64,000 nt of DNA from Paenibacillus_AA sp045062745 (GTDB lineage Bacteria > Bacillota > Bacilli > Paenibacillales > NBRC-103111), in assembly GCF_045062745.1 (NCBI RefSeq), contig NZ_JBJGED010000021.1, positions 62,001-126,000 on the forward strand, read 5' to 3'. Each line of letters begins with the position of its first letter. Within the stretch, counting starts at the first letter, position 1. The notes below the pieces were generated by a model. That model worked only from the letters and a program-made list of their open reading frames with translations. It was not told where the DNA came from and searched no databases. Shown here one piece after another: positions 50,862 to 59,022 of this stretch. Made by a program: the position numbers and the translations under genes.

Positions 50862-51866
50862 TTATTCCGCAGTTTCCACGTAAAGTCGGCTCGATTCCGT
50901 CCACGTCTCGCCCGGCGGGAGCAAGAGCAAGCCCGTCTCCTCGGCCGGCAGGCTCAAGCTCGGCGCGTTCACCATGTTGATCTGCGGCTCCGGGCAAAAG
51001 AAGCCGCCGGACGCGCCGTTGTTCCAGATCATCCACTGCCGGTACTTGTCGCCGGCCTCATATACAAGACGCACGTTCGCACGGGTATCGGTCAGCATCA
51101 TCCGGTTGCCGCCAGGCCCCGGAACGGCGCTGTAGTGATTGTCCATCGCCTCGGCGAACGGCGATGCCCCTGTCGTCTCGTCGCGGAAGCTCGCCTCGAA
51201 TGGGCTGAGCGGCCGCTTCCGGCCGTTCGGCAGCATCCGGTCGTCCAGCTCCCAGCGGTCGCCGATCGTCATCGTGAAGCGGCAGTCGGCGTTCGTGCTG
51301 CCGGGGACGAACGGCGCGTTCACCGCCGTGTGAAACCCGAGCATACACGGCATCGGCTGGGGGCTGAGGTTGTGAACCGTCACTTGCTGCCGGAGGCCGT
51401 CTGCGCTTAGGGTGTACAGCAGCGTAAGGCGGAACCGGTGCGGGAATTGAACGAGGTCCGTATGGATCGCGTCGCGCTCGAAGGCAAACTCCGCATAGCT
51501 GGACCGCTCATCCGCGCCGGTGCGAACCGTCTCCCATGGCTGGTCGAAGCAAAGGCCGTGCAGGTGGTTGCCTCGCTCCGGCTCGTTGATCGGCAGCCGA
51601 TACTCGAGCTCGCCGATGCGGAATAGGCCGCCGTCGTACCGGTTCGGCGGGAACAGCACCGGGATGCCGTGGGCCATCGGCCGGGCGAAGAAGCTCTCGA
51701 GCTCGTCCGCCTCCGGCTCGCGGATGATCCGATAGCCCTTCTCCACATCGCGGAAGGCGATCAGATTCGCGCCGGTGCCTGGCAGCACGGCGGCTTCATA
51801 AGGGCCGGCCTTCAGCCAGACGGCGGCCTCCCCTTGATAAGTTCCAACGTACACTTCAGGTTTCAT
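50862..51866 (-). CDS. Aldose 1-epimerase family protein
   Basis: A 334-residue galactose-mutarotase-fold protein. Blocks: PGTGANLIAFRDVEKG, PVLFPPNRYDGGLFRIG, GNHLHGLCFDQPWE (first His) and MLGFHTAVNAPF (second His), with the C-terminal SLPAEETGLLLLPPGET and Glu. It interconverts sugar anomers or acts as a hexose-6-phosphate mutarotase-like protein. Its start is immediately preceded by AAAGGAG. It may be transcribed with the two small genes upstream (34 bases). Confidence 0.88.
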   Translation of the reverse strand: MKPEVYVGTYQGEAAVWLKAGPYEAAVLPGTGANLIAFRDVEKGYRIIREPEADELESFFARPMAHGIPVLFPPNRYDGGLFRIGELEYRLPINEPERGNHLHGLCFDQPWETVRTGADERSSYAEFAFERDAIHTDLVQFPHRFRLTLLYTLSADGLRQQVTVHNLSPQPMPCMLGFHTAVNAPFVPGSTNADCRFTMTIGDRWELDDRMLPNGRKRPLSPFEASFRDETTGASPFAEAMDNHYSAVPGPGGNRMMLTDTRANVRLVYEAGDKYRQWMIWNNGASGGFFCPEPQINMVNAPSLSLPAEETGLLLLPPGETWTESSRLYVETAE

Positions 51867-51900
51867 GAAATAAGCTCCTTTTAGTCGGTGTCCTGCATCT

Positions 51901-52311
51901 TTAGTCAGTGTCCTGCATCGATAATGTCAGCTCGCATGACGGGCATTGCCGCGCGTTCGCGCGTACGCGGTGCCCGCATGCCGGGCAAGTCTCTTCTTCC
52001 TGCGATTCGGCCTCATCCGGCTCATCGGCGGATCCCTCCGAGTTGAGGCGGTATGGCTTGTTCCGTAGAGCTTGCAGCCACTCATCAGGAGACTTGCCGT
52101 CCACCTCGAGCACCTGCAGTTCCTCGGTTGGCAGCCACCGGATCGTTCCCGCCGCATCGCTGACCGCGGCACATTCCACCTCGCCGTACTCCTTGTTCGG
52201 GAACAGATTGCCTCCGAAGAAGCTCGGGCTGCTCGAGCTGTAAGCTCCGAATCCGGTCCCGATCAACACGAAGCATTCGCCGGCAGGCTTGTGCAAGACT
52301 ATGGTCGCCAT
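51901..52311 (-). CDS. Conserved-looking protein with C-terminal zinc ribbon
   Basis: A 136-residue protein I cannot place in a family. The N-terminal ~90 residues are a globular domain (GTGFGAYSSSSPSFFGGNLF, EVECAAVSDAAGTIRW), followed by an acidic linker and a zinc ribbon CPACG...CPSCE near residues 112-130. The linker-plus-ribbon arrangement suggests a protein- or nucleic-acid-contacting role. It is 11 bases downstream of the next small gene and upstream of the aldose epimerase; all three run on the minus strand. Confidence 0.7.
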   Translation of the reverse strand: MATIVLHKPAGECFVLIGTGFGAYSSSSPSFFGGNLFPNKEYGEVECAAVSDAAGTIRWLPTEELQVLEVDGKSPDEWLQALRNKPYRLNSEGSADEPDEAESQEEETCPACGHRVRANARQCPSCELTLSMQDTD

Positions 52312-52322
52312 CCCCGCACCTC

Positions 52323-52616
52323 CTACACGTCCCGCCGGCGAACGTCAGCCAGGCCGGTCTCGTCGGTGAACAAGATAAGCTGAGGGTTGTTCTTCAGCTT
52401 TACATTATACCGTTTCAGCTGAGCTTCTTCTACCTCGAAGACCGCCCACCCGTCCGCATCCGCCGCGTTCTGGTCGGCCATGTAGGCGTGAATTTGCGCC
52501 AGGGCGTCCTCCTCGAAATCCCAATATTTCACGCCGTAATACTCCAGCTTATAGGAGTTGGTCAGGATGGACGTCCACACCTGTCCGGAACCCGGATGTC
52601 GGGCTACATAGGGCAT
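52323..52616 (-). CDS. Small protein of unknown function
   Basis: A 97-residue soluble protein (MPYVARHPGSGQVWTSILTN at the start, then an aromatic/acidic-rich middle YYGVKYWDFEEDALAQIHAY and WAVFEVEEAQLKRYN). ATG 52616 has GGAGG 9 bases before; an in-frame start at 52667 is unsupported. It is the first gene of a minus-strand trio ending in the aldose epimerase. No motif recognised. Confidence 0.7.
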   Translation of the reverse strand: MPYVARHPGSGQVWTSILTNSYKLEYYGVKYWDFEEDALAQIHAYMADQNAADADGWAVFEVEEAQLKRYNVKLKNNPQLILFTDETGLADVRRRDV

Positions 52617-52660
52617 CGTCGTTCGCCTCCGCTCTTCGAATATGCGCTCTACAGGCACAA

Positions 52661-52686
52661 GGCACAATTCCGCTTGGAATTGTGCC
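52661..52686. other. Perfect hairpin without a U-tract after the PFOR operon
   Basis: GGCACAATTCC-GCTT-GGAATTGTGCC, 11-base arms, tetraloop. It is 26 bases past the PFOR stop on the minus strand, but no T-run follows on either strand. It may stabilise the 3-prime end of the PFOR transcript or act as a weak terminator. Confidence 0.6.
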
Positions 52687-52711
52687 CCGTTCCTGTATAC
52701 CCACGCCTAAA

Positions 52712-55018
52712 TTATAGGTAAGGATTCTCGTGCTTCGCCTTCAGGATGTTCCAGCGGCGATCGACTTCCCGCTCGAAATCCGCCAGCGCTTCCGCGTTTT
52801 CCGGCTTCGTCATGTGCTTCGTCTTGCCCATCGTCTTCAACCAGTCGGAGAGCGGCACCCGCTTGTTTTTCTCTTCCGGGTTGTATGTGATCGTCGTCAC
52901 GCCATGCTCGACTTCATACAGCGGGAAGAAGCAGGAGTTGACCGCCTCGTCGACGATGTTCGTGCCCTCCTGGTCCTCGGACAGCCAGTTGAGCGGACAC
53001 GTGATCAAGATTTTGCCGTACACGAGCCCTTCGTTTTGCGCGTACCATTGCGCCTTGGCCGCCTTCTTCACGAGGTCCTGCGGGTACGACTCGGAACCGG
53101 TGAAGACGTACGGAATGTGCGTCGCCGCCATGATTTGGGCCGTGTCCTTGTGGTGGAATACTTTGCCCGCTTGCTTGGAGCCGACGTTGGACGTCGAAGT
53201 CCGGTGCCCCATCGGGGTCGAGTAGCTCAGCTGAGCGCCGGTGTTCATATAGCCTTCGTTATCGTACTCGAGGATGATCATCTTATGATTGCGTAATGCG
53301 GCGCCGATCGCCGGCCCCATGCCGATATCCATCCCGCCGTCGCCGGTGATCATGACGAACGTGAAGTCTGCAGGCAGATTGTATTGATCGAGCTCGCCGC
53401 GTCGCTTGCGCTCCCAGAACATCTCCACGACGCCGGACATCGTCGCCGCGCCGTTCTGGAACAAGTTGTGAATGTACGTGGCCTTATGCGCCGAGTACGG
53501 ATACCCGGTCGTGACGACCATCGCGCAGCCCGTATGGAACAGTGCCACGATATCGCCCTCGATGCCCTTGAAGAACAGCTCGAGGCCGGAGAAGATGCCG
53601 CAGCCCGGACAGGCGCCGTGCCCCGGAGCGATCCGCTTCGCCTTCTTCGTCAGAGAGCGCAGCGGCGGAATCCGAACGGCGAGCTTGCCCGTCTCCTCGT
53701 CCGGCTTGACCGTGATCAGCCCGGTGTTCAAATCTTCGTATTTCATCGGGTTCAGGACGCGCTTCGGCGCCTTGCTCTGAGATCCCGGCGTATGGCCGTA
53801 ATAATCGAACGGCGTCTCCACCTTGCCTTGCTCCACCGCGTCGAGCGCGAACTGGAACAAAGCATGGCCGTCTTCGTTGTAGAAGTCCTTGCCGCCCAGC
53901 CCGTAGATGCGGCTGATGACCTTCGTAGTCGTGTTGCCTTCGGTGAACAGAGCCGCCTTGATCTCGAGCACCATATTGCCGCCGTGTCCGCCGTACGAGT
54001 CGGCGCGGTCGCCTACGGTGACAGCCTTCACGTTCTTCAGCGCTTCGGCGATCTGCTTGGCCGGGAACGGACGGATCATGTTCGGCGCGATGGAGCCGGC
54101 CTTGATTCCTTTGGCGCGGAGCTGGTCGACGACGTCCTTGATAATCTCGGAAGCCGAGTTCATCAGGAAGACGGCCACTTCCGCATCCTCCATCCGGTAC
54201 AGGTCGAGGATCGGATAGTCGCGGCCCGTCAAGTCGAAGTATTCTTTGCGAATGCGGTCGTACACGTGCTCGGCGTTGTACATCGCCACCGACTGCTGAT
54301 AGCAGTTGTTGATGTAGTCCGGCTCGTTCATATAGGGGCCGACCGTGATCGGGTTGTTCCGGTCGAGCGTGTCCGGGAACCCTCGCACCGGCTGCTCGCC
54401 GATGAAGCGGTGCACATCCGCGCGATGGGCGAACGTCTGCACCTTGCGCTTCTGGTGGGAGGTGAAGTAGCCGTCGGAAGCGACCAGAACCGGCAGCCGG
54501 ACTTCCGGGTCTTCCGCGAGCTTGATCGCCATAATGTTCATATCGTATACGGCCTGCGGGTCGCGGCACATCAAGATCGGCCATCCGGTGTTAAGCGCAT
54601 AGTACAAGTCGGAGTGGTCGCCGTGAATGTTGAGCGGACCGGAGACCGAACGGCAGACCAGGTTCATGACCATCGGGAAGCGCGTACCGGATTGGACCGG
54701 CATTTGCTCGAGCATGTACAAGTAGCCGTTGGCGCTAGTCGCGTTGAACACACGGCCGCCGGCCGTCGAAGCGCCGAAGCAAACGCCTGCGGAGCCGTGC
54801 TCGCCGTCCGCCGGGATGAGAACGATGTCGTGCTGGCCGTTCGCTTTCATCAAATCAAGGAATTGCGCTACTTCAGTCGACGGGGAAATCGGAAAATACC
54901 CCATAATGTGGTAATTGATCTGATGTGCCGCATAAGCAGCCATCTCATTGCCGGACTCATATACCATCCGTTGCTCGACTTTGCCTTGCTTCATCTCTTG
55001 TTTAATGTCGATCGCCAC
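52712..55018 (-). CDS. 2-oxoacid:ferredoxin oxidoreductase, fused alpha and beta subunits
   Basis: A 768-residue protein. The N-terminal ~460 residues are the alpha (POR_N) domain (ISPSTEVAQF, the Glu-rich GEHGSAGVCFGAS, LDRNNPITVGPYM). The C-terminal ~300 are the beta TPP-binding domain with the FeS-type Cys motif GHGACPGCG, another Cys in HTGCAMV, and the TPP/Mg motif GDGGMDIGMGP...NEGYMNTG. It decarboxylates pyruvate or 2-oxoacids to acyl-CoA with ferredoxin. Start GTG 55018 follows GGGAGG. Preceded by the gamma/delta fusion 29 bases upstream. Confidence 0.92.
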   Translation of the reverse strand: MAIDIKQEMKQGKVEQRMVYESGNEMAAYAAHQINYHIMGYFPISPSTEVAQFLDLMKANGQHDIVLIPADGEHGSAGVCFGASTAGGRVFNATSANGYLYMLEQMPVQSGTRFPMVMNLVCRSVSGPLNIHGDHSDLYYALNTGWPILMCRDPQAVYDMNIMAIKLAEDPEVRLPVLVASDGYFTSHQKRKVQTFAHRADVHRFIGEQPVRGFPDTLDRNNPITVGPYMNEPDYINNCYQQSVAMYNAEHVYDRIRKEYFDLTGRDYPILDLYRMEDAEVAVFLMNSASEIIKDVVDQLRAKGIKAGSIAPNMIRPFPAKQIAEALKNVKAVTVGDRADSYGGHGGNMVLEIKAALFTEGNTTTKVISRIYGLGGKDFYNEDGHALFQFALDAVEQGKVETPFDYYGHTPGSQSKAPKRVLNPMKYEDLNTGLITVKPDEETGKLAVRIPPLRSLTKKAKRIAPGHGACPGCGIFSGLELFFKGIEGDIVALFHTGCAMVVTTGYPYSAHKATYIHNLFQNGAATMSGVVEMFWERKRRGELDQYNLPADFTFVMITGDGGMDIGMGPAIGAALRNHKMIILEYDNEGYMNTGAQLSYSTPMGHRTSTSNVGSKQAGKVFHHKDTAQIMAATHIPYVFTGSESYPQDLVKKAAKAQWYAQNEGLVYGKILITCPLNWLSEDQEGTNIVDEAVNSCFFPLYEVEHGVTTITYNPEEKNKRVPLSDWLKTMGKTKHMTKPENAEALADFEREVDRRWNILKAKHENPYL

Positions 55019-55047
55019 TTTTCTCTACCTCCCCTATGTAACTCTTT

Positions 55048-56055
55048 TTATTGGACGGCCAAATCAAAACGGTGCGGCACCCGGTGCCCGTCGGCATACC
55101 CGTCTTCCTCGCGCGCGCTGGACAGCGCTTCGGTCGGGCAAGCCTGGACGCACTTCAGGCAGCCTTTGCAATATTGGTAATCGATGCCCTGGAGGAACAT
55201 CTGCGGGCGGCCCTTCTTGTCCGCCAGTTCGTCCCAGACGAAGCAGAAATCCGGACAGACGTTGTCGCACGCGGCGCAATGAATGCACTTCTCATCGTCG
55301 AAATGAGGCATCATGCCCGCGCGGGAAATGCTCAGATCCTTCAATATACTATTCCCGGGGTTCGTAATGGTGCCCCCAATCGGCTGCGTCTCGTACCCGA
55401 GCACAGGCGTATCGTGACGCACAAAAGCCGGCATCTGCTGACCTTCCGGCAGGGCGAATGTCTGGAATTTCACTTCGGAGTAGCCCCGGTCGAACGTACG
55501 CAGCGCCGGCTGAACCGCTTGCGGGTATTTTTTCTCGAGCGACTTGCGAATGACGGCCTTCATCGCTTCCGGATCCAGGAAATCGCAAAGCCGGAACAGC
55601 GCTCCGAGCATCGCCATATTCACTCGGTTCTTTTCTTCCAGCGAGATGCCGATCGCATCGACGACGGCAATCGTGCCGCCGATCAGCTTCAGCTTCTCCT
55701 TCAGCTCTTCCGGGGATTTGGTCGAGTTGACCAGCACGAGGCTATCCTCATAAATGCCGCTGATAACGTTTACAGTCTTCGAAAGGGATTCGTGAAAAAT
55801 GCCAACTACATGGGGACGCTCTACGGGTGATGTGTCTCGGATGTTCGTCTCAGGCATGCAAAACCGAATATGGGCTTTTACCGCAGAACCTTTTTTCTCA
55901 GAGCCGTAGGAAGAAAAGCTTACGCCATTCAAGCCTACGCCCGTGACGCCTGCTTCCGCCAGCATTTTACCAGCCAGATTGGCGCCCAGACCGCCGATCG
56001 ATTCCAGGCGAATCTCGAAAAATCCAAGATCATTAACTTTAGGCAGCGTGACCAA
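55048..56055 (-). CDS. 2-oxoacid:ferredoxin oxidoreductase, fused gamma and delta subunits
   Basis: A 335-residue protein joining the gamma subunit (IRLESIGGLGANLAGKMLAE onward) to a two-cluster ferredoxin (delta) domain with CIHCAACDNVCPDF and CKGCLKCVQACPTE. It transfers electrons from the TPP-containing subunit to ferredoxin and holds the CoA site. Start is TTG 56055 with AAAGGAG about 9 bases before; no in-frame ATG fits. With the alpha/beta gene it makes a complete two-gene PFOR/KOR, an arrangement common in anaerobic or facultative Firmicutes. Confidence 0.92.
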   Translation of the reverse strand: MVTLPKVNDLGFFEIRLESIGGLGANLAGKMLAEAGVTGVGLNGVSFSSYGSEKKGSAVKAHIRFCMPETNIRDTSPVERPHVVGIFHESLSKTVNVISGIYEDSLVLVNSTKSPEELKEKLKLIGGTIAVVDAIGISLEEKNRVNMAMLGALFRLCDFLDPEAMKAVIRKSLEKKYPQAVQPALRTFDRGYSEVKFQTFALPEGQQMPAFVRHDTPVLGYETQPIGGTITNPGNSILKDLSISRAGMMPHFDDEKCIHCAACDNVCPDFCFVWDELADKKGRPQMFLQGIDYQYCKGCLKCVQACPTEALSSAREEDGYADGHRVPHRFDLAVQ

Positions 56056-56199
56056 TGCGAGGACTCCTTTCGACTGTCCATTTTATGTCTTTAAACCTTA
56101 ATCTATCATATCTGTTGTACTTTTAATATACCCCTTTTATACCTAAAGCTTATAAATATTCTGAATTTTCCTTATAAAATATCTCTATGACCGGGTTTT

Positions 56200-57087
56200 C
56201 TACTCTTCCAGAACGACCCATGTATCGAATCGGTTTTCGCCCTCGAAGAGCCGGATGACGCGCGCTCCCCGCGGATAACCGTCCTTGCCGTACGTGTTGT
56301 ACCCGGTCGCCCTGCCGTACGCCAGCCGGATGCCGTGCAGCTCTCCGATGTAATCATTTATATGATCGTGACCGACGAATGTGCCTAGGATGTCGCCTTG
56401 CTCCACCATCGCGCTGAAAAATCCCGAGTTCAGCCTGGACGCGCAAACGTCCTCCAGCTTCACCCCTGTACAATCGCCGCGCTCCCACACTTCCTTGTAT
56501 TCATGAAGCGGAATGTGGAAGAACGCGAGGCTGGGCAGAGGCGTACTCCGCCCGTATTTCCGCCGGCTCGATTGCTCGGCATACCACCCAATTTGGTCGC
56601 GCCGGATCCAGGCGTATCCTCCGACCGGAGCGGCGGCATAATCTCCGGAGTCCAGGAAAACAAGCTGGGCGCTCCGTTCGTCCGATCCGTCGGATGACGC
56701 GATATCCAAGAAGTAGTTGCCGACGCCGCTCAATTCGGCCGGGCCCGGCTCGGCCATGCAATTCGCGTGCGAGGTCGCTATGCTCATCAGCGCTTCCCGG
56801 GACACCTCCCCCTCGCTGTCGTGGTTGCCGAATACGAACGCCCACGGAATGCCGCTGCGGTCGAGGGCTCCTACCGCTTGGCCGAACGAGGCGAGCGGGT
56901 CGCGGCAGTGCGAGCTGTCGATCACGTCGCCGGTGATGACGGCGAGATCGGGCTGCACCTGGGTCAGCACGCGCTCCATCAGCGCCTCGGTGCGGCGGTC
57001 CGCCTCTTCTCCATTGCGCCAGTGCACGTCGGTGAACTGTACTATCGTGAATGTTTGATCGTCGCGGAATCGTAAGGGGGGTCTCAT
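56200..57087 (-). CDS. Metallophosphoesterase (calcineurin-like)
   Basis: A 295-residue protein with the five metal-binding blocks of the family in order: FTDVHWRNG, TGDVIDSSHC, VFGNHDSEG, FFHIPLHEY and VGHDHINDY. A Mn/Fe dinuclear phosphodiesterase of unknown substrate (nucleotide, purple-acid-type or lipid-linked). No signal peptide, so probably cytoplasmic. ATG 57087 with AAGGAG upstream; the open frame extends upstream to 57276, but this adds a non-family 63 residues. Monocistronic by appearance. Confidence 0.9.
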   Translation of the reverse strand: MRPPLRFRDDQTFTIVQFTDVHWRNGEEADRRTEALMERVLTQVQPDLAVITGDVIDSSHCRDPLASFGQAVGALDRSGIPWAFVFGNHDSEGEVSREALMSIATSHANCMAEPGPAELSGVGNYFLDIASSDGSDERSAQLVFLDSGDYAAAPVGGYAWIRRDQIGWYAEQSSRRKYGRSTPLPSLAFFHIPLHEYKEVWERGDCTGVKLEDVCASRLNSGFFSAMVEQGDILGTFVGHDHINDYIGELHGIRLAYGRATGYNTYGKDGYPRGARVIRLFEGENRFDTWVVLEE

Positions 57088-57284
57088 CTGCTTCGTCTCC
57101 TTAGGGGCAAGCCCGGTTATGCCCTTCATTGTAAAGGGGGCGGGCGGAAAAGGGAATAACCATTTGAGGCGAATGCATGCAAGATTATGCGCGAGTGAAG
57201 TGATGGGCTTTACAGTTGGAATATATTTCGGAGGCGAGAATCGGGTGCGAACGTGGAACGACGTGAATTCCCTCAAGTAGTGGA

Positions 57285-58367
57285 TCAGAGCGAGCGGCTG
57301 GCCGCCGTAGCGGCGGATTCCGCCCGCGCTGTCGTAAGCGGAGAAGTCAGGGAAGCCGGCGCCGGACTCACGGCGGACTTGACGTTGCGCCAGTCGATCT
57401 GACGCTTCAGGGTGGCCAGCTCTCCGATATACTCGCGCAACGCTTCGTAAGCCTGATAGTAAGGGAATACCGCTTGAATCGATTCCCGGTCCGAAGACAT
57501 GCGTTCCGTTGCGGGACTCAAGGCTCCTTGCAGTCTGAGGATAGGAGCACGGCGACCGGTATAAATCATTCTCTCCTGGACATGAACGACGAGCGCGATC
57601 GCCCGGATCAGCCGCTCTGCTTCGTGATGGCTCATGTCGGCTTTTTGCAGCGCCTTGATCAAATCGCGTATCCGTTCAAGCATCGTCTCGTACGCGCGGA
57701 ACTCGGCTCCCGCTCCGGGATCGGCCTTTCTCCCGAGCCAGCGGTCTTCCCGGATGAGCTGAGAGACGGCCTTCCCTTTCTCGATATAATCGCGCACCTC
57801 GTCCAGCTGGAGCCGCATCTGCGGCTTGTAGGGCGTCATCGTGCCGTTCCGGAGGTCGAGGCTCACATAGTGAAGCAACGCCCTAAGCATAGACTCCGAC
57901 TTGGCGAGCAGCACCTCTTCCCGTTCGCTGTGTACGGGGCGCCGCACCATGTTCACCAGCGTCCCGACCGTCATCCCGATCAGCACCAGAGCGATCTGGT
58001 GCAGGGCCGCGCTGCCGAACAGCTCGTCGGCGGTCCCCATCGTGTTGACCGCCACGATCACCGCAAGCGGCAAGGCAGCCGTCTGCTTGAAGCGCACATG
58101 CAGCGCCATAACGAGGAGCGCCACGGCGGCGATGACGGGCGCGGTACTGCCGATCAGCTCCACGACCGTGATGCCGAGCAAGGCGGCCAGTAAGGCGCTC
58201 GCCATATTCGTAGCCGAATGGCGGAGCGAGCGGTAGACGGACGGCTGCACTGCGAGCATGGAGATGATGCCGGCGAAATGGTCGGGCTCAAGCTTCAGCA
58301 ACCGGGCGATGCTGATACTGATCATGATGGATATGGCTGTCTTGATCACGCGAAGACCGACTTTCAT
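57285..58367 (-). CDS. Aromatic acid exporter (ArAE/YgaE-like) family membrane protein
   Basis: A 360-residue protein with an N-terminal five-to-six-helix membrane domain (TAISIMISISIARLLKL, MLAVQPSVYRSLRHSATNMA and so on) and a cytoplasmic C-terminal part rich in charged helices. The ArAE_1 hallmark region is FAGIISMLAVQPSVYRSLR. Members may export aromatic acids or other weak acids. ATG 58367 has GGAGGGG 8 bases before; ATGs 12 and 18 bases upstream are in frame. C-terminal tail is low-complexity Ala/Ser/Thr. Confidence 0.82.
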   Translation of the reverse strand: MKVGLRVIKTAISIMISISIARLLKLEPDHFAGIISMLAVQPSVYRSLRHSATNMASALLAALLGITVVELIGSTAPVIAAVALLVMALHVRFKQTAALPLAVIVAVNTMGTADELFGSAALHQIALVLIGMTVGTLVNMVRRPVHSEREEVLLAKSESMLRALLHYVSLDLRNGTMTPYKPQMRLQLDEVRDYIEKGKAVSQLIREDRWLGRKADPGAGAEFRAYETMLERIRDLIKALQKADMSHHEAERLIRAIALVVHVQERMIYTGRRAPILRLQGALSPATERMSSDRESIQAVFPYYQAYEALREYIGELATLKRQIDWRNVKSAVSPAPASLTSPLTTARAESAATAASRSL

Positions 58368-58530
58368 GGACATCCCCTCCGGCAAGTGATGTATATGTTA
58401 TATATCATAACATAAATCTGCTCACCTGAGCTATAGTCCAGGAATCATGTTATATTTATTGACATAAATAATTCAAAAATCCCCCGTAACCGGTGGATAC
58501 AACCTGATAAGGGAATAGGCGCATAAAAAA
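58368..58530. other. Intergenic region upstream of the exporter gene
   Basis: AT-rich, with short inverted stretches (TATATGTTATATATCATAACATA type) just before the exporter start, which may hold its promoter or an operator. No gene. It ends at a minus-strand terminator (58524-58552) for which no minus-strand gene exists upstream. Confidence 0.4.
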
Positions 58531-58552
58531 AAGCCCAAGCTTCCAGGGGCTT
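58524..58552 (-). terminator. Minus-strand terminator opposite the toxin gene
   Basis: Stem AAGCCC / GGGCTT (58531-58536 and 58547-58552) followed by TTTTTTT on the minus strand only. The nearest minus-strand gene that could use it is none: everything to its right (58555-59022) is plus-strand. It would end a transcript antisense to the small toxin gene. Confidence 0.7.
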
Positions 58553-58616
58553 CTCCTATGCTAAGTATTACCAAGCCATCATATACATGGTAATAACTAT
58601 ACCTTTGACGGGGTCG

Positions 58617-58633
58617 CTCCTTACAGAGAGGAG
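58617..58633 (+). promoter_or_regulatory. Shine-Dalgarno sequestering stem of the toxin mRNA
   Basis: CTCCT (58617-58621) can pair with AGGAG (58629-58633), occluding the AGGAGG ribosome binding site located 9 bases before the toxin ATG. Such anti-SD stems are a usual feature of type I toxin mRNAs. Confidence 0.55.
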
Positions 58634-58642
58634 GCCTTCAAG

Positions 58643-58729
58643 ATGGATTCTTTCCAAACGATTTCGGTTATGTTTACGTTCGGGATGTTCATTCTCGCGT
58701 TGCTAACTTATATCGAAAAGAGAAAGTAA
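58643..58729 (+). CDS. Holin-like type I toxin (Hol_Tox/BsrE-like), 28 residues
   Basis: A 28-residue peptide: MDSFQTISVMFTFGMFI at the N-terminus, then ILALLTYIEKRK. One hydrophobic helix with a short polar N-terminus and a basic tail matches the putative holin-like toxin family, whose best known members are the BsrE/BsrG-type Bacillus type I toxins; the ALLTYIEK ending is especially BsrE-like. It has AGGAGG 8-9 bases before ATG, an upstream anti-SD stem and a terminator at 58800. Overproduction in such families perturbs the cytoplasmic membrane. I have no family search to confirm it. Confidence 0.8.
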   Translation: MDSFQTISVMFTFGMFILALLTYIEKRK

Positions 58730-58799
58730 TCCAGACCCGCTTCTGTTCGGTCATCGGTGCCCATTGCGGAGCGTGCTCCCGCCAAATGATATAGTTCCG

Positions 58800-58838
58800 T
58801 AGAGCCAGGTGCTGCCCACCTGACTCTATTTGTATTGC
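58800..58838 (+). terminator. Terminator of the toxin gene
   Basis: TAGAG-CCAGGTG / CACCTG-A-CTCTA arms (58800-58811 and 58817-58828) around CTGCC, followed by TTTGTATT. About 70 bases past the stop codon. Confidence 0.8.
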
Positions 58839-59022
58839 TCGGAAAAGCGAATTATTCCTGCGAACGGCGTGAGACGGGCGGCGTTTTTTTGACGCGTTGT
58901 TCAGGGTGCCATAAACCGGGCCATAAGGAATATAGAAAAATACTCTAGTCAGCGGGAGAACGTTGGCGTATATAATGTAGTTGTGATTTCTCCATTGAGG
59001 GGAACTACTCTGGAGGTACATT

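Noticed and set aside
53384..55180. A ~600-codon plus-strand frame across the PFOR genes.
   Set aside because: Antisense to two clearly conserved genes and rich in Arg, Val and His.
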